Shown here: piece by piece, positions 1 through 7,101 of the stretch
Numbering within the stretch: position 1 is the stretch's first letter
Layout: every line of letters starts with the position of its first letter
Origin: Avimuribaculum sp964395975
GTDB taxonomy: Bacteria > Bacteroidota > Bacteroidia > Bacteroidales > Muribaculaceae
Direction of reading: 5' to 3'
Assembly (NCBI GenBank): GCA_964395975.1
Contig: CAYNBZ010000047.1
Location: 1-18,869, forward strand
DNA: 18,869 nucleotides
Position numbers and translations under genes: made by a program
Notes under the pieces: model-generated
The model's input: the letters and a program-made list of their open reading frames with translations, nothing else
Databases searched by the model: none
What the model was told of the DNA's origin: nothing

Positions 1-1
1 G

Positions 2-502
2 ATGAGTTTCGGCGACAGCGTGGCGTTCTGTTACGACCGCTCCACCCACACCCTCCACCACTCGTTCGGGAAGTTGGGCGATTTCGACAATCCCCCGTAC
101 CTCATCAACTGCAAGGACGAACTGGACAAGAGCGGCTTCAGAAGTGGGGAATGGGAAACAGGCGATCATACGCTCGTGTTTGCCGCAAGCGACTCGCTCG
201 CACACTACATCCTGATGATGTATGAGGTAAGCAAGAGTGACGATTATGCCGAGGAGTTGCTGAAGGCCGAAGCCCGTCACTCTAAGAACGGGAACTATAT
301 CAGAATGGCAAAGGCCTTGCCCGCCATCAACTTCGAGAGGGAAGTTTTGAGCAAACTGATGGACTGCGCCAACGATGAGGGCAATTTCAGGGAGTACTTA
401 GAAAGCCTGCTGCGCAAGGGACTGCTGGCAACGGATGATTACTCGCTCGCAGTCTTGGCAACAAACATAGACAAAAAGGAAACTGACAACGACGAACCAT
501 GA
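2..502 (+). CDS. PP2C-type serine/threonine protein phosphatase, C-terminal part (5' end outside window)
   Basis: This is the C-terminal part of a PP2C-family metal-dependent phosphatase. The first 166 visible residues start at the GDS strand motif (residues 4-6). They continue through GDHTLVFAASDSLAHYIL (about 54-71), which matches the position of the usual D-x-L-L-A-T-D-A/G segment, and end with TDDYSLAVL, whose aspartates match the last metal-binding Asp of the fold. The N-terminal metal motifs (DGxG) are missing, so the ATG at position 2 is probably an internal Met. The stop overlaps the start of the next gene as ATGA, so the two are translationally coupled. The S-D-S variant of the usual S-D-G and the kinase neighbour both fit the PP2C member of TerY-P triads. 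Its likely role is to dephosphorylate targets of the neighbouring kinase; that is inference. No signal peptide can be judged because the start is missing. Confidence 0.8.
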   Translation: MSFGDSVAFCYDRSTHTLHHSFGKLGDFDNPPYLINCKDELDKSGFRSGEWETGDHTLVFAASDSLAHYILMMYEVSKSDDYAEELLKAEARHSKNGNYIRMAKALPAINFEREVLSKLMDCANDEGNFREYLESLLRKGLLATDDYSLAVLATNIDKKETDNDEP

Positions 503-2541
503 ACTATCCATTGATTTCAGAATATGTCGATGCTATCCGTTCGGCGGAGGACAACTTCGACAAACTCAGCCGCCTGCGCCCTGTGCTCGATAGGAAAGGC
601 AACCCCGTGATGTCGAGTGGCAACTTCGCCGTGGTGTTCAAAATGGAGGACATTGATACGGGCAAGTTCTACGCCGTGAAATGCTTCACAAAGGAGCAGG
701 CAGGGCGCGAGGAAGCGTATCGGCAGATAACCGACGAACTTGAATTTGTGCAGTCGCCCTACCTTGCCAAAGTGAGGTACTGCGACGGGGAACTCTTCGT
801 GGACACCAACAGTTCGGACGACAGCGAGTTCCCCGTGCTGCTGATGGACTGGGTGGACGGCACGACGCTCGACCGCTATGTCCGCCAAAACCTCAATGAC
901 AGGTACGCCCTCGAAGTGCTGGCGTACAACTTCAGCCGCCTTGCCATGTGGCTCTTGCCGCAACCCTTCGCCCACGGCGACCTGAAGCCGGACAACATCC
1001 TCGTGCGCGACGACGGTTCGCTCACCCTTGTTGACTACGACGGTATGTTCGTGCCTGCCATGCAGGGTCAGAAGTCGCGCGAGCTTGGCAGCCCCGACTT
1101 CCGCCACCCACTGCGCACAGCGGACGACTTCAACGAGCATATCGACGACTTCCCCATCATCTCCATCCTACTCTCGCTCCGCCTGATTGCCACCGACCCG
1201 TCGTTGCTCGACAGATACGGTGCAGCCGACCGCCTTCTGTTCTCCGAGAGCGACTACCGCGACCTGTCGTCCTGCCAACTCCTCAAAGCTGTGTTTCCCT
1301 CGCAGGATGCCGAGGTCAACACCCTCGTGGGGCTGTTCGCCATTGCCTGCGGACACAAGACGCTGGCGAACGTCTCGTTCCGGTTGTTGACTGTCGCGAA
1401 GCCACAAAAGCCGGAGGTAATCGAAGTGGAAGAACTTTCCACGGAAGTGACGGGCGAAGACTTGGAGAATGCCGTTAAGTATGAATTCGGGGTATTATAC
1501 AGCCGAGATGGAAAGCGTTTGCTGAAAGGAGTTAATGTACAAAAATATAAAATAAGAGAAGGGACAAAGGTTATTTGTGACGAAGCGTTTTATTGTTGCC
1601 ACTCATTGCAGGAGATAGTCATCCCACAAAGCGTGACAACTATTGGTAACAAAGTGTTTTATTGGTGCAAATCATTGCGGGAGATATCCATCCCACAGGA
1701 TGTGACAAGCATTGGAGACAATGCGTTTGATAGTTGCGCATCATTGCGTGAGGTAATTATACCAAGATCAGTGAAAAAGATTAGTGGCAACCCTTTCTGT
1801 GGTTGTAAATGCAAGGTAATATGCAACTCGCCTCATTTTAAGATTGTTGGCGGTGCGTTTTACGATGCCGACATGACGGTTCTCATATCATTTCTTTCCG
1901 ATGCCGAGACATTTGCTATTCCACAGGGCGTGACAACTATTGGTAACGAAGCGTTTTATTGGTGCAAATCATTGCAGGAGATATCCATCCCAGAGAGTGT
2001 AACAAGCATTGGAGACTGCGCGTTTTTCGGTTGCAGCTCATTGCAGGAGATATCCATCCCACAGGGTGTGACAAGCATTGGAAACAAAGCGTTTTTTGGG
2101 TGCAAATCATTGCGTGAGATATACATTCCCGATGGCGTGACAACTATCGGTAACGAAGCGTTTTTTGGGTGCAAATCATTGCAGAAGATAACCATCCCAC
2201 AAGGCGTGACAACTATTGGTAACGAAGCGTTTTATTGTTGCGAATCATTGCAGGAGATATCCATCCCACAAAGCGTGACAACAATTGGTGACGATGCGTT
2301 TTCTTGGTGTCATTCATTGCAAAAGATATCCATCCCAAAGGGAGTGACGAGCATTGGTGACTATGCGTTTAGTTATTGCAGTTCATTGCAGAAGATATCC
2401 ATCCCAAAGGGAGTGACGAGCATTGGTGACGATGCGTTTAGTTATTGCAGTTCATTGCAGAAGATAATAATCCCCAAAGGCAGCCGGGAACATTTCGAGC
2501 AACTATTGCCTGACTATAAAGACAGATTAGTTGAAGTATAA
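499..2541 (+). CDS. Protein kinase-like domain fused to BspA-type leucine-rich repeats
   Basis: This 680-residue protein has a kinase-like N-terminal half and an LRR_5/BspA-like C-terminal half. The kinase part shows a glycine-loop segment SSGNFAVVF (39-47), the ATP lysine in YAVKCF (K61), the catalytic loop HGDLKPDN (H159, D161, K163, N166), and VDYDGMFVP (179-187) in place of DFG. Downstream, ELGSPDFRHP resembles the GHPNYQHP block of kinases found in TerY-P triads. A lead-in (VLYSRDGKRLL, about 330-340) then starts the LRR array at residues 355-662: eleven regular 23-residue units of the form TSIGxxAFxxCxSLQxIxIPxGV, plus one longer divergent insert (about 424-475). There is no signal peptide or membrane segment, so the repeats are predicted to be cytoplasmic, unlike surface BspA proteins. 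The start ATG overlaps the upstream PP2C stop. The kinase half is GC-rich and the repeat half much less so. Whether the kinase is active and what it phosphorylates cannot be read from the sequence. Confidence 0.85.
   Translation: MNYPLISEYVDAIRSAEDNFDKLSRLRPVLDRKGNPVMSSGNFAVVFKMEDIDTGKFYAVKCFTKEQAGREEAYRQITDELEFVQSPYLAKVRYCDGELFVDTNSSDDSEFPVLLMDWVDGTTLDRYVRQNLNDRYALEVLAYNFSRLAMWLLPQPFAHGDLKPDNILVRDDGSLTLVDYDGMFVPAMQGQKSRELGSPDFRHPLRTADDFNEHIDDFPIISILLSLRLIATDPSLLDRYGAADRLLFSESDYRDLSSCQLLKAVFPSQDAEVNTLVGLFAIACGHKTLANVSFRLLTVAKPQKPEVIEVEELSTEVTGEDLENAVKYEFGVLYSRDGKRLLKGVNVQKYKIREGTKVICDEAFYCCHSLQEIVIPQSVTTIGNKVFYWCKSLREISIPQDVTSIGDNAFDSCASLREVIIPRSVKKISGNPFCGCKCKVICNSPHFKIVGGAFYDADMTVLISFLSDAETFAIPQGVTTIGNEAFYWCKSLQEISIPESVTSIGDCAFFGCSSLQEISIPQGVTSIGNKAFFGCKSLREIYIPDGVTTIGNEAFFGCKSLQKITIPQGVTTIGNEAFYCCESLQEISIPQSVTTIGDDAFSWCHSLQKISIPKGVTSIGDYAFSYCSSLQKISIPKGVTSIGDDAFSYCSSLQKIIIPKGSREHFEQLLPDYKDRLVEV
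1561..2484 (+). repeat. 69-bp tandem repeat array encoding 23-residue LRR units
   Basis: The repeat period is 69 bp, exactly in frame. The last two units (starting at 2344 and 2413) share 53 of their first 54 bases. Other units share long blocks such as acaactattggtaacgaagc. The array is broken once, at about 1768-1923, by a longer divergent segment containing a second BspA-like lead-in (GGAFYDADMTVLISF). High identity at the DNA level implies recent duplication or gene conversion. Unit number could change without a frameshift. Confidence 0.9.
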
Positions 2542-2570
2542 AAGCATGATAGTAATCGAATCCAAACGCC

Positions 2571-2605
2571 GCAAGGCGGAAAACATATTAGGAATATCCG
2601 CCTGC
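2571..2605. other. Inverted repeat between convergent genes (possible weak bidirectional terminator)
   Basis: The left arm gcaaggcgga (2571-2580) pairs with tccgcctgc (2597-2605), leaving one bulged A and a 16-nt loop. A smaller hairpin, ccgc-aag-gcgg (2569-2579), overlaps it. The element lies in the 93-nt gap between the convergent kinase-LRR and GH95 genes, where a terminator is expected. No T-run follows on either strand, so intrinsic termination is uncertain. Confidence 0.3.
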
Positions 2606-2634
2606 TTTGGCTGCAAGGGAAGGGCTGCAAAGGA

Positions 2635-5097
2635 TTATTGAAACGAGAGCTTGCAACTCTTCCCTTCCTGCAAGGCCACCGTTATCATGGATTGTTCCAC
2701 GGAAACGACATTGCCGTCGTCATACGCCAGCTCAGCCTGCGTAGCACCTGCCGGCATCGCCAAGACAAAAGTGCCGGAAACCATGGCCGTTATCATGGCC
2801 TGTTTCACCTTGCCGCCATGCCACTCAAAGTCGACAGCCGCTCCGCCACGGACACGCATCCCCCGCACGCTTCCATCTGACCAACTGTCTGGCAGGGCCG
2901 GTAGCAGATGGATAAATCCCTCATGGCTTTGCAGCACCATTTCGCCGACACCGGCCGCGCCACCGAAGTTGCCGTCCAGCTGAAAGGGCGGATGCGAACA
3001 GAACAAGTTGGGGAACGTTCCGCTGCCATGTCCTCCCGTCTCCGCGTCTATGGCCGGATTGAGCAAATTGCAGAACAGGCTCCATGCCCGGTTGCCATCC
3101 CCAAGGCGAGCCCAGAAATTCACTTTCCAAGCACGGCTCCAGCCTGTACCTTCATCACCACGCCGGTTCAGTGTGACACGACATGCCTCGGCCAGTTCAG
3201 GCGTATGACCGGGCGTTATCTGGTTGCCGGGATACAATCCATACAAATGGGATACATGCCGATGGTGTACATCCACTTCCCTGTAATCTTCCAACCACTC
3301 TTGCAGATAACCGTCCTTGCTGACCTGCATCGGCGGAAAGCTTTCCAAGTCACGCTCCAGCACGGAGGTAAACGCCTCGTCACAATCAAGCAGACGGGCG
3401 GCGGCAATCACATTCGTGTAAAGTTCGGTAAGCAACTGCACATCCATGGCAGGCCCCATGCACACACTGATTGGGGTCAACGAATCGCCCGGCAGATAAA
3501 AAGAGTTTTCGGGCGAAGATGTGGGAGCCGTCACCAGCCACCCATGCACGGGTTCGCGTACCATGGTGGAATGGAAGAACTCGGCCGCCCCTTTCATGAT
3601 GGGGTAAATGCGCTGCAGGTAATCACGGTCTTGCGTAAAGAGGTAGTTTTCCCACAAATGCGCGCACAGCCATGCACCGCCGGTATTGGTGGCACCCCAG
3701 GAAGGATGCTCGCCGGGGGCGGTATAATTCCACACGTTTGTCATCATGTGCATCACCCAACCCTGCGCATTCTCTCCGTAGAAAGTACGCGCCGTCTCCT
3801 TTCCGGAGGGAATCAGCCGTTCCACCAGCGTGGTCAGAGGCTGGTAAAGCTCCGGAAGCCCGGCCTGCTCCAACGGCCAGTGGTTCATCTGGATATTGAT
3901 GTTTGTGTGGTAATCGCCGTTCCACGGTGTTAGCAGTTGGTTGGCCCACAGCCCCTGTAGGTTTGGAGGTAGGCTGCCAGGGCGGGTACTGCTAATTAAC
4001 AAGTACCTGCCATAATTGTAATACAAAGCGGCCATGCCAGGGGCATTCCGTCCGGATGCAAAAGCCTGTAACCGCCGGTCAGTGGGTAGCGCATCGTCGG
4101 GCGAAGCCGGCAAGGTCAACGACACGCGATCGTACAAGTCACGATGGGCAGCGATGTGTGAGGCAAGTACGTCGGCGGCAGTCCCTTCATCGTCCAGCAA
4201 CGCCACGCTCTCCGCCATCAGGCCATCGGCGTGTTCCATATGATGCTCGCCGGGGAAGTCCGTACCTTCACCCGCGAAAGACGTGGCAGCAGAAACTACG
4301 ACCCAAGCTGACGTGCCACCCTTGAACGAAATGCCTTCCGGTGAAATCTGCAACCGGCCATCACTGCCCAGCACGCGCATTGCAACGTGGAAGCGCATCC
4401 CCTCGCGTTCGGGATTGCCACTATCCAGCTGCCCGTCCATCAGCATCACGTTTCCCACTGTGGTCACCAACGCCCGTTCAGGCCTGCTGATGCGGGCAGT
4501 GAACGACAAAGCCCCGGGGCGGGAAGCCGTGAGGCGAACCAGCATGACATCACAGTCGCGCGACGTAAAGTATTTGCGATCGTAACTTATGCCATCAAGT
4601 TGGAACGAGGTTGCAGCCACCGCATCGCGCAACGACAGTTCCCGCCGGTATCCCTGCACCTGCGTCGTGTCTGCCCCGCCGTATTCCTGCACGATGTCCA
4701 AGAAGCCAAGCACCTGAAAAGCACCATACCGCCCGTCGGTAGTCTGCTTCTTGGGGACAAAGCTGCTGTACATCAGCTCCTGTGCCTCCCGGTTCCTGCC
4801 CTCGAACAGTAACTGGCGGATTTCCGGCAGGCTACGCGCGGCATCGGGGTTACTGTAGTCGGACTCCGAACCGCTCCATAGAGAAATTTCGTTCAACACG
4901 ATACGTTCATGAGCAATACCGCCATCAGGCATCATGCCCAGCCGTCCGTTGCCCAATGGAAGCGTTTCCTCCCATATCGAAGCCGGAGCCTCGTAATACA
5001 AGCAATGGTTATATCGGTCATCTGCCCCCGAGACCGCCAACAGAGGCAAGGCCGATGCCGCCAACAGCACGGCAAGGCTGTGTCTTATTCCTATCAT
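2635..5097 (-). CDS. Secreted glycoside hydrolase family 95 (alpha-L-fucosidase or alpha-L-galactosidase)
   Basis: This 820-residue protein has a Sec signal peptide (residues 1 to about 24, hydrophobic core LAVLLAASALPLLAV, no lipobox Cys), so it is predicted periplasmic or exported. The mature N-terminus has the GH95 signature WEETLPLGNGRLGMM (42-56). Active-site blocks of the family are present: TNINIQMNHWP (398-408) with the two Asn that activate water, TSSPENSF (526-533) with the general acid E530, and FQLDGNFGG (705-713) with D708 as base-side Asp; this assignment is by analogy to Bifidobacterium AfcA. Family members release terminal alpha-1,2-fucose or L-galactose from glycans; the sequence alone does not decide between them. 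Full length for the family, with intact catalytic residues. It stands alone: no SusC/SusD-like transporter or regulator is adjacent. A promoter lies upstream on the same strand. Base composition is clearly more GC-rich than the pyrG cluster. Confidence 0.93.
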   Translation of the reverse strand: MIGIRHSLAVLLAASALPLLAVSGADDRYNHCLYYEAPASIWEETLPLGNGRLGMMPDGGIAHERIVLNEISLWSGSESDYSNPDAARSLPEIRQLLFEGRNREAQELMYSSFVPKKQTTDGRYGAFQVLGFLDIVQEYGGADTTQVQGYRRELSLRDAVAATSFQLDGISYDRKYFTSRDCDVMLVRLTASRPGALSFTARISRPERALVTTVGNVMLMDGQLDSGNPEREGMRFHVAMRVLGSDGRLQISPEGISFKGGTSAWVVVSAATSFAGEGTDFPGEHHMEHADGLMAESVALLDDEGTAADVLASHIAAHRDLYDRVSLTLPASPDDALPTDRRLQAFASGRNAPGMAALYYNYGRYLLISSTRPGSLPPNLQGLWANQLLTPWNGDYHTNINIQMNHWPLEQAGLPELYQPLTTLVERLIPSGKETARTFYGENAQGWVMHMMTNVWNYTAPGEHPSWGATNTGGAWLCAHLWENYLFTQDRDYLQRIYPIMKGAAEFFHSTMVREPVHGWLVTAPTSSPENSFYLPGDSLTPISVCMGPAMDVQLLTELYTNVIAAARLLDCDEAFTSVLERDLESFPPMQVSKDGYLQEWLEDYREVDVHHRHVSHLYGLYPGNQITPGHTPELAEACRVTLNRRGDEGTGWSRAWKVNFWARLGDGNRAWSLFCNLLNPAIDAETGGHGSGTFPNLFCSHPPFQLDGNFGGAAGVGEMVLQSHEGFIHLLPALPDSWSDGSVRGMRVRGGAAVDFEWHGGKVKQAMITAMVSGTFVLAMPAGATQAELAYDDGNVVSVEQSMITVALQEGKSCKLSFQ

Positions 5098-5133
5098 GAT
5101 TCACTGTTTTTTTGTCGTTACACATTGTTCATG

Positions 5134-5166
5134 CAAATTTAGGGAAAACATTGGGATAAATAAACA
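5134..5166 (-). promoter_or_regulatory. Bacteroidetes-type promoter for the GH95 gene
   Basis: On the minus strand the -7 box TAAATTTG (5141 down to 5134) matches TAnnTTTG exactly. A degenerate -33 element, TGTTT (5166-5162), lies 20 nt upstream. The predicted leader is about 30 nt and A-rich, with no Shine-Dalgarno sequence. Confidence 0.55.
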
Positions 5167-5405
5167 CCAATGATTGTCAACTCCGGAATGGTACGGTCGG
5201 GGGAAACACGTGCAGCATCTCTTTGTCCGGATGCCACTCGCTCTGATACATATAATATACTTTCGGTAAACCGGCTATATCCATATTGGCCATGTCGCTG
5301 CATTCCAGCAAAACATATTAGAGGAATACCCCCCCGCAACCATCGCAACAAATGGCTTTTGGAAATTTTATATGCTATTGGGTGGTTAAGGTCGAGATTT
5401 ATTGT
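5167..5405. other. Divergent intergenic segment, no gene recognised
   Basis: This lies between the GH95 promoter and the pyrG promoter. Short open frames occur on both strands (for example about 5170-5421 + and 5139-5351 -), but neither resembles a known protein. The segment is more GC-rich than the flanking promoters. It has a C7 homopolymer (5329-5335) and a copy of aaaacatattag (5310-5321) that also occurs at 2580-2591, beyond the 3' end of the GH95 gene. No RNA structure was recognised. Confidence 0.4.
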
Positions 5406-5413
5406 TAATTTTG
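5406..5413 (+). promoter_or_regulatory. -7 promoter box for the pyrG operon
   Basis: TAATTTTG matches the Bacteroidetes TAnnTTTG -7 consensus and lies 32 nt before the pyrG start. The -33 element is poor: TTGG at 5378-5381 is 24 nt upstream, a little too far. The predicted leader is about 25-30 nt. Confidence 0.6.
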
Positions 5414-5445
5414 CAACTTAAAATATTTAATACAAAAGACAAGAG

Positions 5446-7059
5446 GTGGAAACAAAGTACATATTTGTTACCGGCGGTGTAGTTTCTTCATTAGGAAAAG
5501 GGATTATATCGTCGTCATTGGCGCGGCTGTTGCTGTCGCGTGGTTTCAGGGTTACGATTCAAAAATTCGACCCGTATATCAACATCGACCCGGGTACGCT
5601 CAATCCTTATGAACATGGCGAATGCTATGTTACTGCCGACGGTCATGAAGCTGACCTCGACCTTGGGCATTACGAGCGATTTACCAATATACAAACATCA
5701 AGAGCCAACAACATAACCACAGGGCGCATTTATCAAAGCGTAATAGACAAGGAGCGGCGTGGCGACTTCCTTGGAAAGACGGTACAAATCATTCCGCACA
5801 TCACCGACGAGATAAAGCGCAATGTGAAACTGCTCGGCAATACAGGAAAATATGATTTCGTTATTACAGAAATCGGAGGCACGGTAGGCGACATCGAGTC
5901 GTTACCTTTCCTTGAAGCAGTACGCCAACTGCGTTGGGAGCTCGGACAAAACTGCCTTGTCGTGCATCTCACCTATGTACCATTCATCAAGGCCGCCAAA
6001 GAATTAAAGACCAAACCCACACAACACTCTGTCAAGCAATTGCAGGAGGTCGGCATACAACCCGATATATTGGTGCTCCGCACCGAGCACGACATACCAA
6101 TGTCGATGCGCAAGAAAGTGGCTTTATTCTGCAATGTATCGCCCGATGCCGTAATACAATCGATAGATGCTCCTACCATCTATGCAGTACCACTGACAAT
6201 GCACGGCCAGCACCTTGACGAAATTGTGTTAAAAAAGACCAACACGCCATATAGCGGAGAACCGGACCTGACAAAATGGAACGAGTTTCTTAACAAAATC
6301 GACAATGCCAAGGAAACTGTCACGATAGGACTGGTAGGCAAATACGTAGAATTGCAAGATGCATACAAGTCGATAACAGAATCACTTTTCCAAGCAGCAA
6401 CATATAACGACCATAAGCTCGATTTGCGCTACATCAGTTCTGAAAAGCTGACCGACGGCAATGTTGAGGAAGCATTGCGTGACATGGACGGTGTGATTGT
6501 TGCACCCGGATTCGGGCAACGCGGCATCGAAGGGAAATTCGTGGCTCTGAAATGGTGCCGCGAACACGACATGCCTACATTCGGCATCTGCCTTGGAATG
6601 CAGTGCATGGTAATTGAGTTTGCCCGCAATGTGCTTGGCCTTGCTGATGCCAACAGCACCGAAATGGATACAAAGACCCCATATAACGTAATCGACCTGA
6701 TGGAAGAGCAGAAAAGCATATCATCGATGGGTGGTACAATGCGGCTTGGAGCATACCCATGCCGATTGCGTCCCGGGTCGAAAGTGACAAAGGCATACGG
6801 TACAACCGACATACTAGAGCGTCACCGCCACCGCTTTGAATTCAACAATGAATATCATGCACAATTCGAAGCAGCAGGGATGAAGTGCGTGGGTGAAAAT
6901 CCAGAAGCTCACCTTGTGGAAGTGATAGAACTCGAAGGCAAAAAATGGTATATAGGTACGCAATATCACCCCGAATACAGCAGCACGGTGCTTAACCCGC
7001 ATCCGTTGTTCATGGACTTTGTGCGGGCCGCCATTGCCAACAAAGCCGAGAAAAAGTAA
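5446..7059 (+). CDS. pyrG: CTP synthase (glutamine-hydrolysing)
   Basis: It makes CTP from UTP, ATP and glutamine, the last step of de novo pyrimidine nucleotide synthesis, in the cytoplasm. The 537 residues match the family length. The N-terminal amidoligase domain opens with KYIFVTGGVVSSLGKG, including the P-loop. The C-terminal class I glutaminase domain has GICLGMQ with nucleophile C382 and QYHPEY with H508 and E510 completing the triad. The start is GTG at 5446: an in-frame TAA lies 18 nt upstream, there is no ATG between, and the product then begins METKYIF as in homologues. It is the first gene of a tight + strand cluster and yidC follows after 42 nt, a pairing common in Bacteroidetes. 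All visible catalytic motifs are intact. Confidence 0.98.
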   Translation: METKYIFVTGGVVSSLGKGIISSSLARLLLSRGFRVTIQKFDPYINIDPGTLNPYEHGECYVTADGHEADLDLGHYERFTNIQTSRANNITTGRIYQSVIDKERRGDFLGKTVQIIPHITDEIKRNVKLLGNTGKYDFVITEIGGTVGDIESLPFLEAVRQLRWELGQNCLVVHLTYVPFIKAAKELKTKPTQHSVKQLQEVGIQPDILVLRTEHDIPMSMRKKVALFCNVSPDAVIQSIDAPTIYAVPLTMHGQHLDEIVLKKTNTPYSGEPDLTKWNEFLNKIDNAKETVTIGLVGKYVELQDAYKSITESLFQAATYNDHKLDLRYISSEKLTDGNVEEALRDMDGVIVAPGFGQRGIEGKFVALKWCREHDMPTFGICLGMQCMVIEFARNVLGLADANSTEMDTKTPYNVIDLMEEQKSISSMGGTMRLGAYPCRLRPGSKVTKAYGTTDILERHRHRFEFNNEYHAQFEAAGMKCVGENPEAHLVEVIELEGKKWYIGTQYHPEYSSTVLNPHPLFMDFVRAAIANKAEKK

Positions 7060-7101
7060 TCAACACTGCATATAACAGAAAATACAGCTAAAAAAGAAAG
7101 A

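Noticed and set aside
517..1140. Long minus-strand open frame (207 codons) opposite the kinase domain
   Set aside because: The plus-strand frame has clear kinase motifs; the antisense frame is a by-product of GC-rich codons and shows no recognisable domain.
2908..3933. 341-codon plus-strand open frame inside the GH95 gene
   Set aside because: It lies fully antisense to an intact GH95 gene with all catalytic motifs; its composition is that of a GC-rich shadow frame.
5170..5421. Small open frames on both strands between the GH95 gene and pyrG
   Set aside because: No homology recognised, overlapping frames on both strands, and they cross the pyrG promoter; treated as non-coding.
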